Part shown: positions 1 to 6,400 of the stretch, piece by piece
How the letters are laid out: each line of letters begins with the position of its first letter
Numbering within the stretch: position 1 is the stretch's first letter
Assembly (NCBI GenBank): GCA_020351895.1
Contig: CP070672.1
Coordinates: forward strand, 1,730,931-1,738,726
Direction: 5' to 3'
Length of the DNA stretch: 7,796 nt
Source of the DNA: Thermoplasmata archaeon
GTDB taxonomy: Archaea > Thermoplasmatota > Thermoplasmata > GCA-020350865
The notes under the pieces: model-generated
Seen by the model: only the letters and a program-made list of their open reading frames with translations
Databases searched by the model: none
What the model was told of the DNA's origin: nothing
Translations under genes and position numbers: made by a program

Positions 1-21
1 ATCGAAATGGAGGTGAAATAA
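1..21 (+). CDS. Possible 3' end of an upstream gene (partial)
   Basis: The first frame reads six codons (I-E-M-E-V-K) and then TAA at 19-21, two bases before the ATG of the VOC gene. The ribosome binding site of that gene (GGAGGTGA, 9-16) would lie inside this tail, an arrangement usual in tightly packed operons. Six codons cannot identify a product, and another frame is also open here, so this is a weak call that rests on layout alone. Confidence 0.25.
   Translation: MEMEVK
9..16 (+). promoter_or_regulatory. Ribosome binding site of the VOC gene
   Basis: GGAGGTGA is a full complement to the 16S 3' end and sits 7 bases before ATG at 24. It fixes the start even though the frame is open to the left edge of the window. 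Confidence 0.75.
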
Positions 22-23
22 GA

Positions 24-398
24 ATGTTGACAAATGCGCGAACCGCTACAACCCTGCCTGTTGTGGATCTGGAGCGGGCCAAGACCTTTTACAGAGATAA
101 ACTCGGTTTAAAGACAACTGATGATGTGCCTGGTGGAGTGATGTTCGAAGCTGGAAAAGGGCAGAGGCTTCTGCTTTATCAGAGAGCCCCCACAAAGGCG
201 GACCATACAGTAATAGGATTCGAAGTGGAAGATGTGGAGAAGGAAGTAAAGGAACTAAGGAACAGGGGCATAGTCTTTGAAGAGTATGACATGCCAGATC
301 TAAAGACTGTGGACTCCATAGCCACACTGGGTACCTGGAAAACTGCATGGTTCAAAGATACAGAAGGAAACATACTTTCCATAAACGAGATGAAATAA
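24..398 (+). CDS. VOC-family (glyoxalase/bleomycin-resistance fold) protein
   Basis: This is a 124-residue single-domain cytosolic protein of the vicinal oxygen chelate superfamily, whose members bind a metal or a small ligand between paired beta-alpha-beta-beta-beta units. Visible family marks are the opening strand ending PVVDLERAKTFYRDKLGL (residues 12-29), the central H61 followed by a strand and the V-E-D-V-E helix start (near 68-72), and the closing F-K-D-T-E-G-N-I-L-S-I-N-E segment (110-122). H61 and E122 fall where metal ligands are usual. The first ligand position, near T9/T10, is not His or Glu, so classical glyoxalase I activity is doubtful and the substrate is unknown. ATG at 24 is chosen because of the strong ribosome binding site at 9-16. 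A hairpin terminator lies 25 bases after the stop. Length is normal for a one-domain VOC protein. Confidence 0.88.
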   Translation: MLTNARTATTLPVVDLERAKTFYRDKLGLKTTDDVPGGVMFEAGKGQRLLLYQRAPTKADHTVIGFEVEDVEKEVKELRNRGIVFEEYDMPDLKTVDSIATLGTWKTAWFKDTEGNILSINEMK

Positions 399-422
399 AA
401 ATCGACATCATATTGAATTTAT

Positions 423-450
423 ATCCCAAACATGCGTTTGGGATTTTTTT
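423..450 (+). terminator. Hairpin and T-run terminator after the VOC gene
   Basis: ATCCCAAAC (423-431) pairs perfectly with GTTTGGGAT (436-444) around a 4-base loop, followed by a T-run and further T-rich sequence to about 460. It has the form of an intrinsic terminator for the plus-strand gene. On the minus strand no comparable T-run follows the stem. Confidence 0.75.
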
Positions 451-506
451 ATTTATTTTTGAGGAAATTAAGGGATTTAATGGTATTTCTTGGATTTTTT
501 TGAAGA

Positions 507-713
507 TCATTTTTTTAGGGACTTCAACTCATTTTCCAATGTTTGAATTCGGTTAACTAGGGCTTTAACGTGTTCGTGAGTATCTGTCTTTATTTCATTT
601 TCCAAACTTTCAATCCGGCTTTCCAGAGCCAAGACATACTGTCTTATCTCCACAAAGGCGTCCTTTGTCTTTCCCGTTTCATTCCATAAATCAATTCCAA
701 TCAGAAACGACAT
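507..713 (-). CDS. Small coiled-coil protein of unknown function
   Basis: This is a 68-residue protein with no recognised family. It opens with a short hydrophobic stretch (MSFLIGIDLW) and then becomes helical and charged. Two related segments, L-E-S-R-I-E-S-L-E-N-E-I-K (30-42) and L-V-N-R-I-Q-T-L-E-N-E-L-K (52-64), carry leucine/isoleucine every three to four residues (L30, I34, L37, I41; L52, I56, L59, L63). This predicts two coiled-coil blocks 22 residues apart and hence self-assembly or a partner protein. The start at 713 is preferred over an in-frame ATG at 761 because GGAGG (719-723) lies 5 bases ahead of it and because a TATA-like box at 778-787 would start the transcript close to or after 761. 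It lies downstream of cysteine synthase on the same strand, 121 bases away, apparently with its own promoter. The function is unknown and the gene call itself is fairly likely. Confidence 0.6.
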   Translation of the reverse strand: MSFLIGIDLWNETGKTKDAFVEIRQYVLALESRIESLENEIKTDTHEHVKALVNRIQTLENELKSLKK

Positions 714-718
714 TTCAA

Positions 719-723
719 CCTCC
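719..723 (-). promoter_or_regulatory. Ribosome binding site fixing the coiled-coil gene start
   Basis: On the minus strand the sequence reads GGTGGAGGTTGAAATG, so GGAGG is 5 bases before the ATG at 713. No similar motif precedes the upstream ATG at 761. Confidence 0.6.
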
Positions 724-777
724 ACCCCTAAATGTAATTCTGCACTTAAAACATTATTCAAAAATGTGTGAAAGAAA

Positions 778-787
778 TTATATATTC
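778..787 (-). promoter_or_regulatory. TATA-like box of the coiled-coil gene
   Basis: The minus strand reads GAATATATAA. Archaeal transcription usually starts about 25 bases downstream, here near 750-755, giving a leader of about 40 bases before 713. The assignment depends on spacing and base composition only, in an A/T-rich gap. Confidence 0.35.
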
Positions 788-810
788 GAAAAGGGAATAT
801 CTATTGTTCC

Positions 811-820
811 TTAAAAAATC
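811..820 (-). terminator. Possible T-run terminator after cysteine synthase
   Basis: Shortly after the cysteine synthase stop, the minus strand reads GATTTTTTAA within a T-rich stretch. Archaeal RNA polymerase can stop at oligo-T without a hairpin. There is no stable stem here, so this is a modest call. Confidence 0.3.
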
Positions 821-834
821 AAGATTAAGAAGAA

Positions 835-1752
835 TCAATAAAGTCCTTCCACACTGAGGTACCTCTCCCCGGAATCAGCAAACATACACACGATTAGCTT
901 TCCCTCGTACTCCTTTCTTTTGGCCATTTGTAGACCTATATGAGCCGTGGCCCCCGATGAGATGCCCACTAGAAGCCCCTCCTTTCTTGCAAGTTGCCTC
1001 ACAGCTTCAAATGCATCCTCCTCGGAAATCAGCTTTATTTCGTCTACAAGTGACTCGTCATACAGATCCGGAACCCAACCCGGTGCAGTACCCATAATCC
1101 TATGGGGATTGAAAATACCCTCGGAAAGCACAGGTGCCTGCCTCGGCTCCACTCCAATGACCTTGAATTCCGGTTTTCTGGGCTTTATTACCTTGGCAAC
1201 ACCCATTGCAGTTCCTGTGGTTCCAAGACCACATACAAGAACATCGATTTTTCCCTCGGTATCGTGCCAAAGCTCCTCTGCAGTGGTTTTGATATGTGCC
1301 TTGATGTTATCGGGATTGGAATGCTGACAGATGTAGTAGGAATCCGCAATCTGTTCGTTTAGTTCCTTTGCCTTTTCCCTTGCACCCTGAGTTCCCAGTT
1401 CTTTTGGTGTGAGCACGAGCTCTGCTCCAAGAGCCGAAATCATTTTTCTTCGCTCAATGCTCTGGATCTCGGACATGCAGATAATAAGTCGATAGCCTTT
1501 CATGGTGCAGATGGTAGCAAGGGCGATTGCCGTGTTGCCGCTTGAGGCCTCTATGATGGTTGTGTCTTTTGTAATCTGTCCCCTTGATTCAGCCTCTGAT
1601 ATCATGTACAAAACAGGCCTGTCCTTTATGCTGTAGGGATTGAACATTTCGAGCTTGGCTGCAAGTTTCGCATTGATTCCCTCTGCAAAGTTGTTCAGGT
1701 AAATCATTGGTGTTTGACCAATACAATCGATTATGCTGCTTTTGATGTTCGT
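835..1752 (-). CDS. cysK: Cysteine synthase (PLP-dependent), probable ACG start
   Basis: The enzyme joins O-acetylserine (or a similar activated serine) with sulfide to give cysteine, in the cytosol, using pyridoxal phosphate. Counted from 1752 it has 305 residues, the usual family length. In order: I-G-Q-T-P (11-15), matching the family's IGxTP strand; N-P-Y-S-I-K-D-R (38-45) with the PLP lysine K43; substrate loop S-S-G-N-T (70-74); phosphate-binding G-T-T-G-T (177-181), where G-T-G-G-T is usual; G-I-S-S-G (263-267), the PLP ring-nitrogen serine region; and D-S-G-E-R-Y (293-298) near the end. The first in-frame ATG (1707) falls after IGQTP and would leave 290 residues without that strand. 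No ATG, GTG or TTG lies in frame between 1707 and the upstream stop near 1885. GGAGG at 1760-1764 sits 7 bases before ACG at 1750-1752, so ACG is either a true non-standard start or a mutated or misread ATG. Acceptor specificity (acetyl- or phosphoserine) cannot be read from sequence. Confidence 0.88.
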   Translation of the reverse strand, partial: TNIKSSIIDCIGQTPMIYLNNFAEGINAKLAAKLEMFNPYSIKDRPVLYMISEAESRGQITKDTTIIEASSGNTAIALATICTMKGYRLIICMSEIQSIERRKMISALGAELVLTPKELGTQGAREKAKELNEQIADSYYICQHSNPDNIKAHIKTTAEELWHDTEGKIDVLVCGLGTTGTAMGVAKVIKPRKPEFKVIGVEPRQAPVLSEGIFNPHRIMGTAPGWVPDLYDESLVDEIKLISEEDAFEAVRQLARKEGLLVGISSGATAHIGLQMAKRKEYEGKLIVCMFADSGERYLSVEGLY

Positions 1753-1759
1753 GCCTATC

Positions 1760-1764
1760 CCTCC
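1760..1764 (-). promoter_or_regulatory. Ribosome binding site ahead of the ACG codon of cysK
   Basis: The minus strand reads GGAGGGATAGGCACG: GGAGG, 7 bases, then ACG. The spacing is what is expected for a start codon and the reading frame matches the cysteine synthase N-terminus. No such motif precedes the ATG at 1707. Confidence 0.6.
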
Positions 1765-1813
1765 GTTATTGGTACATGAACGGGTTTGGGCTACTTTACG
1801 ATATCGCCTGAGG

Positions 1814-1823
1814 ATTTTATAAG
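1814..1823 (-). promoter_or_regulatory. TATA-like box of cysK
   Basis: The minus strand reads CTTATAAAAT, close to the archaeal TATA consensus. Initiation about 25 bases downstream (near 1790) would give a leader of about 40 bases containing the ribosome binding site at 1760-1764. This supports a start at 1752 but is not proof of it. Confidence 0.45.
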
Positions 1824-1950
1824 TGTGATAGATATGAGAAATGAAAAGTCCATTTATGTTTAGCCAGTATTTTATAACAACTATTTATATATAATTAAAA
1901 GTTAAAAAAAATTCAAATATATAACAACTCAATATATTAAAATAGTAACA

Positions 1951-1958
1951 TATAAATA
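1951..1958 (+). promoter_or_regulatory. TATA-like box of the TolB-like gene
   Basis: TATAAATA is preceded by a purine-rich AGTAACA that could act as a BRE. Initiation about 25-28 bases downstream would fall near 1978, just before the hairpin at 1981-2018. The surroundings are very A/T-rich, so other boxes (for example near 1884-1892) are possible. Confidence 0.45.
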
Positions 1959-1980
1959 TCCAAAACTCAATTTCGGGAAA

Positions 1981-2018
1981 GCTTTTAAGAGAATGTTTAA
2001 AAGACATTCTCGAAAAGC
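1981..2018 (+). promoter_or_regulatory. Leader hairpin upstream of the TolB-like gene
   Basis: The inner stem GAGAATGT (1989-1996) pairs perfectly with ACATTCTC (2004-2011) around a 7-base loop. The outer stem GCTTTT (1981-1986) pairs with AAAAGC (2013-2018), with AA opposite G between the two. The total is 14 pairs, ending 8 bases before the ribosome binding site at 2027-2031. It could stabilise the 5' end of the message, affect translation, or act as a DNA operator at the start site. Confidence 0.55.
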
Positions 2019-2026
2019 GAAACGAT

Positions 2027-2031
2027 GGAGG
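2027..2031 (+). promoter_or_regulatory. Ribosome binding site deciding the TolB-like gene start
   Basis: GGAGG lies 9 bases before ATG at 2041. The other in-frame ATG at 1993 has no such motif and lies inside the leader hairpin, so translation most likely starts at 2041. Confidence 0.6.
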
Positions 2032-2040
2032 AAAAGGCAA

Positions 2041-3057
2041 ATGAAGCTAGGAAAGCTGTTATTCTGCATTGTGATAGTGTCTCTGTTTTTGAGCGCAGCC
2101 ATCCCAATGGCTGTTTCGAAGAAACCACCTAAACCACCACCTCCTGAGGAGCCGCCAGCGGATCCGGTAATTGCGTATGTGGGGGAAGGAGGTATCTACG
2201 TAATGAATGCCGATGGCTCGAACAAGGCCAATGTGTACCCGTACACTGACCATCTCAGCTACCCGTGTTGGTCACCGGATGGAGCGAGCATTGCGTTCAT
2301 AAAGGGAGGCCCCGGCGGTGGCGGTCCGAATTTCGAGGTATGGGCAGTGGACGTGGAGGTCGTGGATGAAGAACCGCAAGGAAGCAACGAGAGAATGCTT
2401 GCAGACAGCAACGCTTTTGACGGAGCTGCCTGCCGACGTCCAGAATGGTCACCGTTAGGTGACGAGATTGCGGCAGAAGGCATCTGGTTCTATGGAAATC
2501 CGGGAGTTTATCTGTTCCCCTCCAGCGGACTTCCCCCGGGTGGTCAGGCCGAAAAGATATATTCAGGCGAGGGTCTGGACGGGGCAGGGCAGGTGGCCTG
2601 GAGATCCGACGGCTCGCAGATGGCGTTCTGGTTCGTTGACCGAGTAGAGGATCTAGTTGTGGATTCCTGGATGGTGATCCTCGACGTCACTCAGTCTCCT
2701 CCGGTGGTCGTAAAAACACTCCTTCAAGGACAGTTTTCAGACTTCCAGGGAATTGACTGGGCCCGTACCGGGGACGAGTTGCTCTTCTCAGCCAAACCCA
2801 TCGGCGGCGACAAACGTATTACCTACAGGATGAACATTGAATCTGGCGAACCGGTTGAAGTCGTGGTTGCTGGTGCCACGGGAGGGCCGGCAAACGCAGC
2901 CTGGTCGCCGGATGATAGCCAGATGGTCTATTCCGATAAGTATCAGATTAAAAAAGGGAAGAAGGGAACCATCACCGGTATCCTTATCTATGACTTCGCA
3001 ACTGAAGAGAAGACGTTTATTGGACCCGGGCATCACACCGATTGGAGCCGAGCATAG
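2041..3057 (+). CDS. Exported TolB-like (PD40) beta-propeller protein
   Basis: The 338-residue protein starts with a clear signal peptide: MKLGK, a hydrophobic core at about 6-24, and a likely cut near 23-27. A proline-rich linker (K27-P42) follows. The rest is built of PD40 propeller repeats like those of TolB, a fold that binds proteins or ligands and rarely catalyses. Repeat cores are W-S-P-D-G (77-81), W-S-P-L-G-D-E-I-A (136-144), W-R-S-D-G-S-Q-M-A-F (187-196), W-A-R-T-G-D-E-L-L-F (240-249) and W-S-P-D-D-S-Q-M-V-Y (288-297). The chain stops at T-D-W-S-R-A, part-way into what looks like a sixth core. It may be exported and associated with the cell surface; no membrane anchor or lipobox is visible. 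An alternative start at 1993 would add 16 mostly basic residues, which is less typical. Base composition is clearly richer in G+C than the following gene. The partner or ligand is unknown, and TolB itself is not implied because no Tol-Pal genes are nearby. Confidence 0.82.
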   Translation: MKLGKLLFCIVIVSLFLSAAIPMAVSKKPPKPPPPEEPPADPVIAYVGEGGIYVMNADGSNKANVYPYTDHLSYPCWSPDGASIAFIKGGPGGGGPNFEVWAVDVEVVDEEPQGSNERMLADSNAFDGAACRRPEWSPLGDEIAAEGIWFYGNPGVYLFPSSGLPPGGQAEKIYSGEGLDGAGQVAWRSDGSQMAFWFVDRVEDLVVDSWMVILDVTQSPPVVVKTLLQGQFSDFQGIDWARTGDELLFSAKPIGGDKRITYRMNIESGEPVEVVVAGATGGPANAAWSPDDSQMVYSDKYQIKKGKKGTITGILIYDFATEEKTFIGPGHHTDWSRA

Positions 3058-3212
3058 GCGTTTGTTAGCGATCCTTCTAGGCGTCACGTTCAACGGGACG
3101 GAAGTCAAGGGCATCGACTCAGTGAAGATTGAAATCATCGATCTTGCTTCAACATAAATCACAAAACTCACAATAGGGGAGGCTACAGACTGGAAGAGAT
3201 AGAAACGCCTAT
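3054..3212. repeat. Widely spaced 10-bp inverted repeat
   Basis: ATAGGCGTTT (3054-3063) at the stop of the propeller gene is the exact reverse complement of AAACGCCTAT (3203-3212). The arms are 139 bases apart. A second, non-nested pair, ATCCTTC (from about 3071) and GAAGGAT (about 3217-3223), lies close by. Whether this is a structure or a chance match is open. Confidence 0.3.
3056..3157 (+). pseudogene. Possible coding remnant after the TolB-like gene
   Basis: A reading frame one base off from the propeller gene runs through its stop and ends with TAA at 3155-3157. Its part beyond the propeller gene contains G-V-T-F-N-G-T-E-V-K-G-I-D-S-V-K-I-E-I-I-D-L-A, which alternates like beta strands and uses mostly C/G in third codon positions, as the propeller gene does. 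It could be the displaced C-terminus of the propeller protein after a frameshift, or a fragment of a lost gene. There is no start codon or ribosome binding site of its own. This is a weak call. Confidence 0.3.
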
Positions 3213-3250
3213 ATCGCGAAGGATTTGTAGTTCATCCATTAGCCGAATTC

Positions 3251-3271
3251 AAATATAAAAGCATGCATGCT
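3251..3271 (+). promoter_or_regulatory. TATA-like box overlapping a 12-bp palindrome
   Basis: AAATATAAAA (3251-3260) runs directly into the perfect palindrome AGCATGCATGCT (3260-3271). A palindrome next to a TATA box is a common place for a repressor dimer. No gene starts within the expected distance, so it could control a small untranslated RNA or a distant start, or have no function. Confidence 0.3.
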
Positions 3272-3298
3272 CGTCTCAGGGTAGGCCATGCAAGTCGC

Positions 3299-3319
3299 TT
3301 TCTTTTTTTCTTTTTGTTT
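3299..3319 (+). terminator. T-rich tract, possible terminator of the TolB-like transcript
   Basis: Twenty-one bases contain only T apart from two C and one G, with runs of seven and five T. A short possible stem TGCATG (3264-3269) with CATGCA (3287-3292) precedes it. This suits oligo-T termination in archaea. Confidence 0.4.
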
Positions 3320-3396
3320 ATCCCCCTAAAACAATGCCCTAACAAACGTAAGATTCAGTATCCCAGGAAAATTATTCTTTTCATTTAATAGAAACA

Positions 3397-3408
3397 TTTA
3401 AAAATATA
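3397..3408 (+). promoter_or_regulatory. TATA-like box of the beta-helix gene
   Basis: TTTAAAAATATA is preceded by GAAACA, which resembles a BRE. Initiation about 25 bases further would leave a leader of about 65 bases before ATG at 3490. The call rests on composition and spacing. Confidence 0.35.
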
Positions 3409-3489
3409 CATTTTGATTCCAAAGCAATACCTGTGGGTCAAATATTTACCAGGTAATCAAGTAAATCATAAAAACATAGGGGGGATATC

Positions 3490-6400
3490 ATGAAGTTAAG
3501 GTGTATCAAAACCAAAGTAATCAGCGTGAGCATTGTATGGATTTTAGTATGTTCGTCTCTTGTGGTGTTCATGAATATGAACATCTCCCAGGAGGCTGCC
3601 GGTGCAGACATTTGGATTGTGGATCAGGCCGGTGGAGGTAATTTTACAACCATCCAGGACGCCATCAACAATTCAAATGATGGTGACACAATCTATGTCT
3701 GGGCTGGAACCTATTTGGAGAATGTGGTCGTGAACAAGACCGTCAGTCTCGTAGGAAACGGAAGCTCCGATACGATTATCAATGGGACCGATTTCGATAT
3801 CGGGGTGGATGTCGTGTCAGATTGGGTCAATATTTCAGGATTCAAGGTAACGAACGCATACTTCGGTGTGAAAATCAACGGTGTTTCGAATGTGACTGTC
3901 GAGGATTGCGAAATTGTTGAATGTGTATTTAATATAGATATAACACCAAGCGAAACTTCCCTATTCAAGGATGACTTCAGCACTGACAAAGGCTGGACAG
4001 GTTACGGTGGTAATGCGCAGTGGGAACGAGGTGCTGCAATGGCAGGTGGAGGCGATCCCTCCATGGACCATTCACCGTCTTCAGATAATATGTTGATAGG
4101 AAACAATATAGGAGGGGGATATGCCAATGATCTTGGAGCAGCCCACTGGCTCACCTCCCCGGTCATTGATTGCAGCGGTTTTAGCAGTGTTAGGTTTTCC
4201 TTCTGGCGGTGGCTTGGTCTTCAAGAAAAAACTTATGACGATGCATTTATCCAGGTCTATAACGGTATGGCGTGGGTCAATATCTGGCAAAATGATTATC
4301 AAAATATTGTTGATTACTCATGGAAATATATTGAATTCGATGTGTCCGCTTATGCCGCAAACAATCCGAATTTCCAGGTGCGTTTTGGGCTGGGTGCTAC
4401 TGATTATTCGATTTCTTTTTGCGGCTGGAACCTAGACGATGTCCTTATCTGTGGTTTTTCTGAGGCAATTATACCCAGGGATAACACCATATTTAACAAT
4501 ACCTGTAAATTTGGTGTCAATGGTATATATGTTTATAAATCAGATTATAATTATATTATGAACAACACCATCCAATATAACACCAATGGTATCCACCTTA
4601 GTAATTGCACCAACAACACTATCTCCACTAACAATATCACATTGAATTTCAATAATATGTACTTAGATAAAGCGGATTATAATATGATTGAAGATAATCA
4701 TATTTATGGAACTCCCCAGATGGATCAAATCTCACAGACCGGACTTAGGGGAAGATGGAGTATGGATGAGCTATCCTGGAATGGCTCATCAGAAGAAGTT
4801 AAGGATGACTCCGGCAATGCGAATCACGGTACAGCAAAAAACGGTGCCAACACTGCCCCCGGTTTATTTGCAAGGGCTGGTTATTTTTATCCTGGGGCTA
4901 ACAAGTATATTGAGGTACCTGACGCAACAAGCCTTGATATCACAGGCGACATAACCCTTTCGGCATGGATTTATATCGATCGAGAAATGTTCTCCCCTTA
5001 TTTTTTAACGATATATTCCAAAGGTGATGCCTATAATCTGATGATAAGGCGTGACACCAATGAGGCCCAGATGGATGTTAAAATTGGTGGTGTGTGGAGT
5101 GCTCGAGCAAGTTCATCAATCGTTCCCTTAAAAGTATGGACCCATATTGCTGGTACCTATAGCGTATCTACTGGGGAAATACGGATATTTGTCAACGGGG
5201 TTGAAGAGAATGGTAGTAATGCGAACAATCCAAAGCTTGGGGGAATCGACACAACAGACCATCCTCTGTGGATCGGAGCGAATCCCACCATTTCTAATAG
5301 ATACTTTCATGGATACATTGATGAAATATTCGTTTATGACCGCTTGCTTTCAACCGATGAACTCGATTACTTATCTCATTACTCTAAACATGGCATGGAG
5401 TTTATTAATTCCAATAACAACACGATTTCTGGTAATACCATCGCATTGAACAATAATAATGTCTACCTCAAATCCTCCCGCAGCAACAAGTTCGATAACA
5501 ATAATATCTCAATTTTAAAAGGACAGTATGGTTTTTATTTCAATGATGAGTGGTCATTTGATAATAATATTAATACCTCTAACGAAGTAAACGATATCAC
5601 GGTAAAATGGTATACTCATGCCACAAATTTATCACTGGAGGGCTTGAATGTAGATTTAATTGGAATCACTAATATAGCCCAGATAATGCTTTATGATTGT
5701 GATAATGCAATTATAACAAATTCAACATTTATAAACGGAATTAATGTGGGTATATACTTTTATTCATCCCGCAACAACGCGATCTCTGGCAACGAAATAT
5801 CATCAAATACTAATGATGGTATCGAGTTTAGAAATTCAAACGGCAACACGATCTCTAATAATAACATCACATCAAATGGTAAATATGGCATGGAGTTTTT
5901 TACCTCTAGTGGCAACACGATATTTGGCAATGACATAACATCGAACAACCATGATGGTATCAGATTCATAACTTCTAGCGGTAATACGATTTCTGGTAAT
6001 AATCTTTCGGATAGCAATTATGGAATTGCTTTTCATTCTTCCAGCAATAATAACACTATCTTAAATAATGATATTTCCAACAACAATATTGGCATTGCTA
6101 TCTGGGATTCCAGTGATAATGTCATCTTTGACAACGATATCACATCGAACAATAATGAGGCTATCAGATTTACAACCTCCAGCAGTAACACGATTTCTGG
6201 CAACAACATCACGAATAATAATTATGGCATCGAATTTTGGTCTTCCAGCAATAACAACACGATCTCTGGCAACATCATTACCCAGAATAATAATAATGGC
6301 ATCGACATGCATTCCTCAGTTGATAATATAATCTCTGACAACAATATCACTTTGAACAATTATCATGGTATCTACTTTAGTGCCTCTATCAGCAACACAA

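Larger units (their letters stand above)
3058..3489. other. Intergenic region without a confident gene
   Basis: The 432 bases between the propeller gene and the beta-helix gene hold the remnant frame to 3157, the right arm of the inverted repeat, a TATA-like box touching a 12-bp palindrome (3251-3271), a T-rich tract (3299-3319), and the presumed promoter and ribosome binding site of the beta-helix gene. No tRNA, rRNA or full open frame is visible. Confidence 0.6.

Noticed and set aside
46..382. Minus-strand open frames opposite the VOC gene
   Set aside because: They mirror the coding strand of a recognised gene and show no family marks or ribosome binding site.
347..556. Plus-strand open frame of 69 codons over the VOC 3' end and the terminator
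   Set aside because: It overlaps the VOC gene in another frame, crosses the terminator hairpin and its tail is low-complexity F/I/K sequence.
714..761. Longer version of the coiled-coil protein starting at 761
   Set aside because: No ribosome binding site precedes it and the likely transcript start is near or after it.
947..1362. Plus-strand open frames across the cysteine synthase gene
   Set aside because: They are antisense to a clearly conserved enzyme and have no recognisable product or start signals.
1873..1929. Direct repeat TATAACAACT at 1873-1882 and 1920-1929
   Set aside because: It lies in a very A/T-rich gap where a 10-base match is not surprising, and it has no clear position relative to the promoters.
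1993..2040. Upstream ATG start for the propeller protein
   Set aside because: It lies inside the leader hairpin, has no ribosome binding site and adds a basic tail before the signal peptide. ATG at 2041 has GGAGG 9 bases ahead.
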